Source of the DNA: Notolepis coatsorum
Lineage: Eukaryota; Chordata; Actinopteri; Aulopiformes; Paralepididae
Length of the DNA: 64,000 nt
Direction of reading: 5' to 3'
NCBI GenBank assembly: GCA_963971535.1
Contig: OZ020588.1
Coordinates: 119,220,005-119,284,004, forward strand
Below are positions 1-8,696 of the stretch, piece by piece. The notes beneath the pieces were generated by a model. The model made no database searches. It was not told the origin of the DNA and saw only the letters and a list, made by a program, of their open reading frames with translations. Position 1 is the first letter of the stretch, and the number at the start of each line of letters is the position of its first letter. Position numbers and translations under genes: made by a program.

Positions 1-84
1 TCCTGGCCTAATGACATGAACCCTCAGCACTACACTGTACGTGTCTGTGACCTCATACTCTCACATAGTGATCCTCTCATTCAT

Positions 85-109
85 GCACACACACACACAC
101 ACACACACA
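85..109. repeat. (CA)n microsatellite, left flank of CMC element
   Basis: This short CA dinucleotide run stops exactly where the CACTG terminus of the large transposon begins. The other side of that transposon, at 14181, also resumes as CA repeat. I infer that the two runs were once one microsatellite that served as the insertion target. Confidence 0.9.
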
Positions 110-120
110 CACTGAAAAAA
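110..120 (+). repeat. Left terminal inverted repeat of CMC element
   Basis: The sequence CACTGAAAAAA is followed by three more A and then GTTTGTTGG. The same 11 bases are found inverted at 14170-14180. Similarity beyond these 11 bases is weak. Confidence 0.68.
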
Positions 121-360
121 AAAGTTTGTTGGATTTACTTGATTTTAATGTGTACATTGGTTCCACATGATCAGAATATGTCCAACTGACATACTTTTCC
201 TCGTTCTCCTTACTTACTTATTGCTTGTGAACCCAACATATTGCATTCACATTAAGATTACTTAAAATAAACATGTTGATTCAACATATTTGTCGTTACA
301 GTAAACACAATTTAATTGTGTAATGTTAACATATTTTAATGATGTTCAACACTTACTCCA

Positions 361-632
361 ACTTGATTTCTTAATGTAAATCTAACTTGATTTGTTCAAA
401 ACCCAACTTGATTTCTTAATGTAAATCTAACTTGATTTGTTCAAAACACAACTTGATTTCTTAATGTAAATCTAACTTGATTTGTTCAAAACACAACTTG
501 ATTTCTTAATGTAAATCTAACTTGATTTGTTCAAAACAGAACTTGATTTCTTAATGTAAATCTAACTTGATTTGTTCAAGTTAACACAACTTGATTTCTT
601 AAAGTGAATCTAACTTGATTTGTTCAAGTTCA
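361..632. repeat. 45-bp subterminal minisatellite, about six copies
   Basis: Copies begin at 361, 406, 451, 496, 541 and 589 with ACTTGATTTCTTAATG, so the period is 45 bp (48 bp for the fifth unit). Each unit contains two AACTTGATTT motifs, giving a half-period substructure. The block lies 250 bp inside the left end of the CMC element, where CACTA transposases usually find arrays of short binding motifs. A binding function is inference. Confidence 0.9.
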
Positions 633-780
633 TACAATCTTACATGTTTTCGCATTGACAAAAAAGGCAAAGAGTCAGAGTTATGTACCAACATTTTTTA
701 ACATTTTATTGACCATGAGGTAGGTGAACAACAGCAGTGGCTATATATAGTCAATATATAATAATAGATAGTAAATGTTT

Positions 781-1045
781 CTAAACTGTTCGGGACAGTT
801 GACTATCAAAGTTGAAATACAAAATACAACAAGTAAACCCTGCATCGACAGCATATAAATACTGCTGGGAATGTAACAGAAACTATCAAGTAGGTCCAAG
901 CTTTTGCATCACTACGATTAAGGCATCACAACACATTAAAACACATTTGGCTGGTTAGTGTTTGTCCTTGTATTTAAAGATATATCCATTAATTATGAAT
1001 TGATAGCACTAGTACATTTCCATAATGTTTTGAATTGTTAGTGTT
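781..1045 (+). repeat. Inverted copy of the 275-bp CMC satellite unit
   Basis: From GCTGGGAATGTAACAG (868) through TCAAGTAGGTCCAAGC and on to GAATTGTTAGTG, this stretch is the reverse complement of the satellite at 11369-12932. The upstream part (GTTCGGGACAGTTGAC) recurs at 2876. It lies near the opposite end of the transposon from the tandem array and in the opposite orientation, so the two act as inverted subterminal repeats. Confidence 0.8.
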
Positions 1046-1575
1046 TTAATTCTCTTTTAATTGAGTTGTTTAAGAACTCCAGGGCCCCGTTCCATGTACG
1101 TGGTTCAACTAAGTCGATCAACATGTCCATTATCCAGCTTCAGTTAACCCGATGTTCAAAGCCGGGATTTTCCTGTTTCACAAAGGAGGATTCAGTCTCG
1201 TTAACTCAAGCCAGACTTGAGAGTCAGGCTCAAGTCAGGCTAGATGCGCGCTCCCGTTTTAGGTGGAAAGCCAGCACGTATCGATGGCAGAGACCCTGAT
1301 TCTCAACGGCATTGATTGATTAATTGATTTAAGACTTTATTGACAGATTGCAATAGGCTCAATCGCCTCGCCGACAAGTTAAATGCGTTATCTATAGGCT
1401 AATTCTAAGTCCCTCATTACCTCAATCAATCAGATTATATTTCTTTAAACTTGCCTGCTGGATTGAATAATCAAATGAGATCTTGCTAGCGAAAATTATT
1501 AGTTAACTGTTATACAGAATTACGATACGGCTCTCTTACCCATTGATTGATGTATAGTCAATCTTTTACTTATCT

Positions 1576-1645
1576 TCTCTGTGGTGTAACGGGTTCTTCT
1601 TTTGACTTTCACACGGACGACCGGGGTTCAAGGCCCTAGTCTTTT
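1576..1645 (+). repeat. tRNA-like module with B-box-like sequence
   Basis: TGGTGTAACGGGTT resembles an A box and GGGGTTCAAGGCCC resembles a pol III B box/T-loop. The anticodon arm cannot be folded convincingly, so this is a tRNA-derived or SINE-like relic and not a functional tRNA. Confidence 0.35.
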
Positions 1646-1800
1646 CCTTCTTTTTGCAATATAGGAATAATTCAATTTGGTGCACGTTGAGAGCTATATA
1701 AAGAATGACATCCTCAATGCATGTAGATTTATAATATTTTAACTTAAAACCAGGCTACTTTGGCGTATAATCATTAATATTATATTCAAAAAAATCATAT

Positions 1801-1878
1801 TGGAAACACGGGGATTTGAACCCCGGTCGCTGAGCTGGCAGGGATGAGCACTACCGCTGGGCCACTGGGCCAGATGGG
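1801..1878 (-). repeat. tRNA-like module (SINE head or tRNA relic)
   Basis: On the minus strand TGGCCCAGCGGTAGTGC has the form of a D-arm/A box, and CGGGGTTCAAATCCCCG forms a perfect T-arm stem and loop. Spacing between the boxes is tRNA-like, but I could not place a normal anticodon loop. It lies within the MITE at 1080-2472. Confidence 0.5.
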
Positions 1879-2485
1879 ATAAATTCATTGTTTATACATT
1901 AATGAACGAGAGACCCGTGTTTAGAATATCCGTTGTTTTGAATGAAGTTTATCTCTTTATCCTCATTCATTAATGTGACGTCAACGGCTCATTCAATTTC
2001 TCAAATCCGTCAAACAGCGCATCTCATCAGACATCTTAATCCCAGTTACAATTAAAATAACCACATCATGTGTACATCGCACGAGCGAGCGCCACCGTCG
2101 CCACGGTATATATAACGTGCATTATTTAGGACAAAGTGAATTTAATATCAGCATTTTGGGTCTATTTTACATTTCAAAAGCCCCCTCTGGAAGAATGGAG
2201 CACAAAAACGTAATTCAGAATGGTATAATGCAGATCGTAGACTGTGGGAATAGTTTCAGGAAACGGGCTGTCACTTCTTTGCGGGGGCGTGGCGATAGTT
2301 CAGGCTAACTTGAACTTGAACTCTGCTTTCGAGCAGGCTCAAACTTTTGGATATGTTGTCATGGTGATTTGGGAAATCCAGGTACATGAAATCGGAAAGT
2401 CAGGCTAACACAGTTAGCCTGATAAAGTTATCCGGCTAACTCGGTTATCCCGGTACATGGAACGGGGCCCTGGTAAGTTAGTGTG

Positions 2486-2612
2486 ATAGAAATGTGTTTG
2501 TATTTTGCGTGTATGTGTCTTGGTGTGATCAAAATGTGTGCGTATGTTGCATGTATGTGTCTTGGTGTTATACAAATGTGTGTGTATGTTGTGTGTATGT
2601 GTCTTGGTGTGT
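2486..2612. repeat. 42-bp minisatellite, three copies
   Basis: Three consecutive copies of a TG-rich unit ending GTATGTGTCTTGGTGT begin near 2488, 2530 and 2573. It is adjacent to the right end of the 1080-2472 MITE. The open frames on both strands here are products of the repeat. Confidence 0.8.
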
Positions 2613-2699
2613 TTGAAGCTCTGCAATGTAGTTTTGGGAACAAAAACATGACCTGTAGTATAATGTTTCAGTGGTTCTCTATAAAGTGCATATGCTCAC

Positions 2700-3140
2700 T
2701 GTAAAAGGCAAATACAAAATACTGTGAACTGTTACCACAAACAAATGAAAATAAGAGAAAAAAAACTACTGTTGATATACATCTGGTGTACGATTAAGTA
2801 ATGGATAAAGAGAAATACAAAATACAACAAGTAAACCCTGCATCAACAGCATATAGTCAATGTTTCTAAAACTGTTCGGGACAGTTGACTATCAAAGTTG
2901 AAATACAAAATACAACAAGTAAACCCTGCATCGACAGCATATAAATACTGCTGGGAATGTAACAGAAACTATCAAGTAGGTCCAAGCTTTTGCATCATTA
3001 CAATTAAGGCATCATAACACATTAAAACACATTTTGCTGGTTAGTGTTTTTTTTTTTTTTTTTTTTTTTTTTTGGTTAGTGCAGTAGATATTTCTATTAT
3101 AATTATAGATCAGAGCTTTAATAATGTAACTAATGGACTT
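2700..3140 (+). repeat. Second inverted CMC satellite copy, with internal poly(T)
   Basis: This contains the GTTCGGGACAGTTGAC and GCTGGGAATGTAACAG segments of the satellite, then GGTTAGTG, a run of about 28 T (3047-3074), then GGTTAGTG again, then the AATTATAGATCAGAGC part of the unit. The poly(T) replaces about 100 bp of the normal unit and is bracketed by a repeated 8-mer. Confidence 0.75.
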
Positions 3141-3302
3141 GATTTGTCACTCATGTGCTCAGTGATGCACAGTGATCAGACTATATATGCATCACTGTGC
3201 CTCACTGCATCACTGAGCACAGAGTGACGGTTACCATCTTCCTGGACTTTTACTTTTAAAACAACATTGTCAATATTACACTTATAAACTTAATGTAGAT
3301 CT

Positions 3303-4870
3303 CTATTTTTTACTGTATTTATATTAGCATGTACATACATTACATAGGAAATGTGAATCCCGGACCGTATTTTATTTTATTCTTTATTCTTAGGCAATTT
3401 TTTGTTCTTATTTGTGATTTGTTTTGTCTACCTAAATGTTTACTGTGAACAATTTGTAGTGCCAAATTTCCCTCGGGATGATTAAAGTATTTCTATTCTA
3501 TTCTATTTATGTTACAGGGTTAGGTGCTGGGAATGTAACAGAAACTATCAAGTAGGTCCAAGCTTTTGCATCACTACAGATTAAGGCATTATTTATCAGC
3601 ATAAACAGGATTTAAAAGGCAAATACAAAATACTGTGAACTGTTACCACAAACAAATGAAAATAAGGAAAAACAACTACTGTTGATACACATCTGGTAAA
3701 AGATTAAGTAATGGATGAAGAGAAATACAAAATACAACAAGTAACTTGAACTTACTTGAACAACAAGTAAACCCTGCATCGACAGCATAGGTAAATACTT
3801 CACCTACAAACATAATACTGTTCTGACAGCACAACAGTATCAGGTGTAATGAAGAGATTTGCTGAAAAATAGAAAAACTTTAAGTGCGTATGTTTATAAA
3901 AAGCAATGAAATAAATTATGTAATAACAACAGACGGCGAGGTGGTGCAGGTTTGATTGCGACATTTTGATAGCAGGTGATCTTAAAGGAAAACTCAAATA
4001 ATTTTGGGAAATTCGCTTATTTAACATCTTCCCTCGAGTTAGACAAGAAGATATATACCTTTTTCGTCTCTCTGCATGCATTGGGCTTAGGGAACGCCTG
4101 GACCGTTAGCCTAGCTTAGCTTCATCACTGGAAGTGGGGCAGATATCTAGCCTAGTTCACTACAGTCAGGAAATATACTCCAAATACAATCAAAATACAA
4201 CTCCCAAACGTTCCTGTAAACATGTTGTGACCTGTGTATTTACCACGTCTCCCAGTCACACAAGTCTCCCAGTCACACAAGTCTCCCAGTCACACAAGTC
4301 TCCCAGTCACACAAGTCTCCAAGTCACACAAGTCACACGAGTCTCCCAGTCACACAAGTCTCCAAGTCGCACAAGTCACACGAGTATCCAAGTCACACAA
4401 GTCACACAAGTCTCCAAGTCGCACAAGTCACATGAGTCTCCAAGTCACACAAGTCTCCAAGTCACACAAGTCTCCAAGTCACACAAGTCACACAAGTCTC
4501 CAAGTCACACAAGTCTCCCAGTCACACAAGTCTCCCAGTCACACAAGTCTCCAAGTCACACAAGTCACATGAGTCTCCCAGTCACACAAGTCTCCAAGTT
4601 GCACAAGTCACATGAGTCTCCAAGTCACACAAGTCTCCAAGTCACACAAGTCTCCCAGTCACACAAGCCTCCAAGTCACACAAGTCACACGAGTCTCCCA
4701 GTTACACAAGTCTCCAAGTCACACAAGTCACACAAGTCTCCAAGTCACACAAGTCTCCCAGTCACACAAGTCTCCAAGTCACACAAGTCACACGAGTCTC
4801 CCAGTTACACAAGTCTCCAAGTCACACAAGTCACACGAGTCTCCAAGTCACACAAGTCACACAAGTCTCC
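3303..4870 (+). repeat. Long direct repeat, copy 1
   Basis: The sequence starting CTATTTTTTACTGTATTT recurs nearly base for base 2828 bp downstream (6131 onward), through the left arm of a foldback element and into its minisatellite. Small indels shift the offset by a base, and the minisatellite portions differ in unit order. It includes a further piece of the CMC satellite (GGGAATGTAACAGAAA at 3528). Confidence 0.85.
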
Positions 4871-5433
4871 TATTCACACAAGTCTCCAAGTCACACAAGT
4901 CTCCCAGTCACACAAGTCTCCAAGTCACACAAGTCACATGAGTCTCCTATTCACACAAGTCTCCAAGTCACACAAGTCTCCCAGTCACACGAGTCTCCAA
5001 GTCACACAAGTCACACGAGTCTCCCAGTCACACAAGTCTTCAAGTCACACAAGTCTCCCAGTCACACGAGTCACACGAGTCTCCAAGTCACACAAGTCAC
5101 ACGAGTCTCCAAGTCACACAAGTCACACAAGTCTCCAAGTCACACAAGTCTCCCAGTCACACAAGTGACTTGGAGACTTGTGTGACTGGGAGACTCGTGT
5201 GACTGGGAAACGTGGTAAATACACAGGTCACAACATGTTTACAGGAACATTTGGGAGTTGTATTTGGAGTATATTTCCTGACTGTAGTGAACTAGGCTAT
5301 GTCTGCCCCACTTCCAGTGATGAAGCTAAGCTAGGCTAACGGTCCAGGCGTTCTCTAAGCCCAATGCATGCAGAGTGACGAAAAAGCTATGTATCTTCTT
5401 GTCCAACTCCAGGGAAGATGTTGGAGTTTTACT
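3986..5433. mobile_element. Foldback element with TTAA target and internal minisatellite
   Basis: The element is flanked on both sides by TTAA (3982-3985 and 5434-5437). Its ends are AGGAAAACTCAAA and, inverted, AGTAAAACTCCAA. Arms of roughly 250 bp are inverted copies: GCATGCATTGGGCTTAGG, CCTAGCTTAGCTTCATC and TGAACTAGGCTA-type segments occur at 4072-4160 and again inverted at 5280-5370. Between the arms sits the 17-bp minisatellite. TTAA targets are known for piggyBac and Kolobok elements; no transposase is present. Confidence 0.72.
4244..5185 (+). repeat. 17-bp minisatellite inside foldback element
   Basis: The basic unit is CTCCCAGTCACACAAGT (17 bp), with CTCCAAGT and 9-bp CACACAAGT variants interspersed in higher-order order. 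The last copies run on the opposite strand (GTGTGACTGGGAGACT near 5180), consistent with the palindromic design of the carrier. The very long serine/histidine-rich open frames here arise because 17- and 26-bp units lack stop codons. Confidence 0.92.
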
Positions 5434-5555
5434 TTAAGATGCCTCGGCGGCGCATAGAATAAGTGGGCCCAATGTCTATCACTGTCTGTCTGTCTCTGTT
5501 TGTTTCTCTCCGTCAGTCAACAAGTTTTTAGCTAATTAACATTTTTAACGTGCTT

Positions 5556-5868
5556 TCACTGAAAGAGCCTGTTTTTTAGAGCGAGTGCCTTGTTTGAAAG
5601 TTTACCTCCATCCAGTTCCATGAAAATCTTTTGGATTACCTCAAAGGTGTAGCGGAGCTGCGAAGGGTAGCTGAGGTTTAAGGCATACATCAGTCCGAAC
5701 AGCATTGCAACAGCTAATGCGCCATTATCCAGACCTTCCAATATCTTGGTGCCTTCGAGGATAATTCCTATGTTCTCTGGTTCGTCACTTGAAGCATGAT
5801 CTTTAAGAACATAAATCCCCACAGTGGTGTCTTCAATGGCCTTGTTGATGACGTCTTCATCCATGCCC
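5556..5868 (-). pseudogene. Last exon of second CMC-associated gene (SAMD3-like family)
   Basis: On the minus strand a strong 3' splice site (TTTTCTACAG) ends at 5869 and is followed by an open frame of about 102 codons ending in TGA at 5556. The product includes ALAVAMLFGLMYALNLSYP and YTFEVIQKIFMELDGG, which I recognise from multi-copy fish proteins often labelled sterile alpha motif domain-containing protein 3-like. The upstream exon that should join it is at 7650-8347, but the DNA between them has been replaced by copied repeat. This end of the gene is therefore probably non-functional. Function of the family is unknown to me. Confidence 0.6.
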
Positions 5869-5909
5869 TGTAGAAAACAGACAAAGGTTAAACAAAGGCA
5901 AACACCTTA

Positions 5910-6128
5910 TATTGATTGATTGAAAACCTTTATTTATCCCTGAGGGGAGATTCAGATGTCCATTACAGCATAACAGCAATTTAAAAACAGTAAAAACAGT
6001 AAATACATAACATACACTTATTAGTATGTGTTAAAAACAAGATGGACAAATACATAGGGATAAAAAGAGCTAAAATAGGGCTAAAATAGAGCTATAAGTG
6101 GTGAAAAGAAAAATAAACAAGTCCAATC
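5910..6128 (-). repeat. LINE 3'-end-like segment
   Basis: TTGATTGATTGAAAACC followed by TTTATTTATCCCTGAGG and an A-rich stretch is the layout of a fish LINE 3' end read backwards (ATCA-type tail, AATAAA-like motif). No coding sequence remains. It lies in what would be the intron of the SAMD3-like gene. Confidence 0.5.
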
Positions 6129-6130
6129 AT

Positions 6131-7647
6131 CTATTTTTTACTGTATTTATATTAGCATGTACATACATTACATAGGAAATGTGAATCCCGGACCGTATTT
6201 TATTTTATTCTTTATTCTTAGGCAATTTTTTGTTCTTATTTGTGATTTGTTTTGTCTACCTAAATGTTTACTGTGAACAATTTGTAGTGCCAAATTTCCC
6301 TCGGGATGATTAAAGTATTTCTATTCTATTCTATTTATGTTACAGGGTTAGGTGCTGGGAATGTAACAGAAACTATCAAGTAGGTCCAAGCTTTTGCATC
6401 ACTACAGATTAAGGCATTATTTAACAGCATAAACAGGATTTAAAAGGCAAATACAAAATACTGTGAACTGTTACCACAAACAAATGAAAATAAGGAAAAA
6501 CAACTACTGTTGATACACATCTGGTGTAAGATTAAGTAATGGATGAAGAGAAATACAAAATACAACAAGTAACTTGAACTTACTTGAACAACAAGTAAAC
6601 CCTGCATCGACAGCATAGGTAAATACTTCACCTACAAACATAATACTGTTCTGACAGCACAACAGTATCAGGTGTAATGAAGAGATTTGCTGAAAAATAG
6701 AAAAACTTTAAGTGCGTATGTTTATAAAAAGCAATGAAATAAATTATGTAATAACAACAGAGGGCGAGGTGGTGCAGGTTTGATTGCGACATTTTGATAG
6801 CAGGTGATCTTAAAGGAAAACTCAAACATTTTGGGAAATTCGCTTATTTAACATCTTCCCTCGAGTTAGACAAGAAGATATATACCTTTTTCGTCTCTCT
6901 GCATGCATTGGGCTTAGGGAACGCCTGGACCGTTAGCCTAGCTTAGCTTCATCACTGGAAGTGGGGCAGATATCTAGCCTAGTTCACTACAGTCAGGAAA
7001 TATACTCCAAATACAATCAAAATACAACTCCCAAACGTTCCTGTAAACATGTTGTGACCTGTGTATTTACCACGTCTCCCAGTCACACAAGTCTCCCAGT
7101 CACACAAGTCTCCCAGTCACACAAGTCTCCCAGTCACACAAGTCTCCCAGTCACACAAGTCTCCAAGTCGCACAAGTCACACGAGTATCCAAGTCACACA
7201 AGTCACACAAGTCTCCAAGTCGCACAAGTCACATGAGTCTCCAAGTCACACAAGTCTCCAAGTCACACAAGTCTCCAAGTCACACAAGTCACACAAGTCT
7301 CCAAGTCACACAAGTCTCCCAGTCACACAAGTCTCCCAGTCACACAAGTCTCCAAGTCACACAAGTCACATGAGTCTCCCAGTCACACAAGTCTCCAAGT
7401 TGCACAAGTCACATGAGTCTCCAAGTCACACAAGTCTCCAAGTCACACAAGTCTCCCAGTCACACAAGCCTCCAAGTCACACAAGTCACACGAGTCTCCC
7501 AGTTACACAAGTCTCCAAGTCACACAAGTCACACAAGTCTCCAAGTCACACAAGTCTCCCAGTCACACAAGTCTCCAAGTCACACAAGTCACACGAGTCT
7601 CCCAGTTACACAAGTCTCCAAGTCACACAAGTCACACGAGTCTCCAA
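6131..7647 (+). repeat. Long direct repeat, copy 2 (interrupts gene)
   Basis: This is a near-identical copy of 3303-4870 and includes a truncated foldback element (left arm from TTAA at about 6810) and its minisatellite (7071-7647). It lacks the right arm. Its right edge falls within the coding frame of the minus-strand gene at about 7650, where the protein sequence changes abruptly from RLIKAHP to minisatellite translation. Confidence 0.85.
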
Positions 7648-8330
7648 GCACTCCAAGGATGTGCCTTGATAAGCCTCTGGGCTGTTTGTTCCATCTCCGT
7701 ATCACTGACATAGACTTTATACAGAACAATTTCCTGCACTAAACCATCAAGGATGGCTGACTTCAACTTGGGATCAGGGGTAAGTACAGTGCCATTTTGA
7801 CAATAAGCTAAATTTGCCTGCTGAAGTTTTATTTCAGCATCATAGGGGAACTTAGGCACATGAAAAACAGCAGGCCAAGAGGACCGTGAGCTCCTAAACT
7901 CAATTGATGGCAGTACATCTGGATCCACAGATTCAGGCACTTGAGAAGAAGTAGGCCAAGAGGACGTTGTAGACCCACTCGATGACAGTATATCTGTATC
8001 CATAGATCCATCCGACGAGAGCAGAGAAGTATTTACAGAGAAAGGATCGAGAGCTTGGGGGTTTAGGACTGGATAGAGAATAATGGGCCTTGACATATCA
8101 ACAACTTTAAGAGTACCTTTGTCTTCTAGTTCTGAAATGGAGGTAAGGTTAAGGAAATCATTTCCAAACAAGGAGTCCTTAAATTGAAGTCTGAAGCTGC
8201 CCTGAAGTCCACACTGTTTAATCACTTCAATAAGAAGGCCATCAACGGATGCAGGGAATCCATGGGAGAGAGTCAATCTCTGAGAGCTGCCATCAGTCAA
8301 GATGATCTTAAGGATCACAGGAGTCGCCAT
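7632..8330 (-). pseudogene. Second CMC-associated gene, 5' exon (SAMD3-like), truncated
   Basis: The first in-frame ATG is at 8330, just downstream of a good acceptor (CTCTACAG, exon from about 8347). Residues 1 to about 75 (TPVILKIILTDGSSQRL through LEDKGTLKVV) resemble the ubiquitin/PB1-like head of multi-copy fish SAMD3-like proteins. A serine/proline-rich linker follows, then AILDGLVQEIVLYKVYV. The family-like sequence stops at RLIKAHP (about 7650). The remaining residues are read from minisatellite DNA. The gene lies 3' of the transposase gene on the same strand. Its role in transposition, if any, is unknown. Family identity is from memory and needs a search. Confidence 0.6.
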
Positions 8331-8519
8331 CTTCAAAGTATTTTACTCTGTAGAGACACAAAAAAAGTTATTAGACATCAGACATCCATACATTTCAGAT
8401 TTCAAATTAAGTGGTAAAAGCCTACTTTTCAAGTATTGAGTACAGTAAGTTTGTGAATGGAAACCAGACCTCTCTCCACTAACGTGAGACTACCTTTTCC
8501 CCAATAACCCCCATTCCCC

Positions 8520-8696
8520 CCTGATAGCACACCTTTTATGACAGACAAACAGTGACAGACCATGACAGTAACAGACAGTGAGTGAGTGACAAACAGACAG
8601 AGATAGACCGTGACAGAGAGTGAGTGACAGTGACAGAGAGTGAGTGACAGACAGACAGTGACAGTGACAGACAGTGACGGTGACAGACAGACAGAC
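8520..8696. repeat. (GACAGACAGT)-type simple repeat in intron
   Basis: GACAGTGACAGACAG-type units fill this stretch. They lie just downstream of a plausible 5' splice site of the transposase gene (AAAAG/GTCTGT, exon edge at 8697), so the serine/cysteine-rich C-terminal tail of the uninterrupted reading frame is probably intron. Confidence 0.8.

Larger units (their letters stand above)
1080..2472. mobile_element. MITE-like DNA transposon with 20-bp terminal inverted repeats
   Basis: The ends are CAGGGCCCCGTTCCATGTAC at 1080 and its exact reverse complement ending at 2472, followed by further imperfect inverted similarity (GGTTAAC/AACTCGG-type motifs). No transposase is encoded. A clear target duplication was not found, so the superfamily is open; the CAGGG terminus would suit hAT. 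It holds two tRNA-like modules and a short LINE-tail-like segment near 1317-1350 (TTAAGACTTTATTGACAG). Confidence 0.7.

Noticed and set aside
361..632. CRISPR-like array (45-bp repeats)
   Set aside because: Units are directly adjacent with no unique spacers. It is a minisatellite in a vertebrate transposon.
1803..1877. Functional tRNA gene
   Set aside because: The T-arm is perfect but no standard anticodon arm and acceptor stem could be paired, so it is kept only as a tRNA-like module.
4134..5168. 344-codon open frame rich in SHTSLQVTQVSKSHKS-type repeats
   Set aside because: It is translation of a 17-bp minisatellite inside a foldback element. All three frames stay open for long distances and the copy at 6961-7669 behaves the same way.
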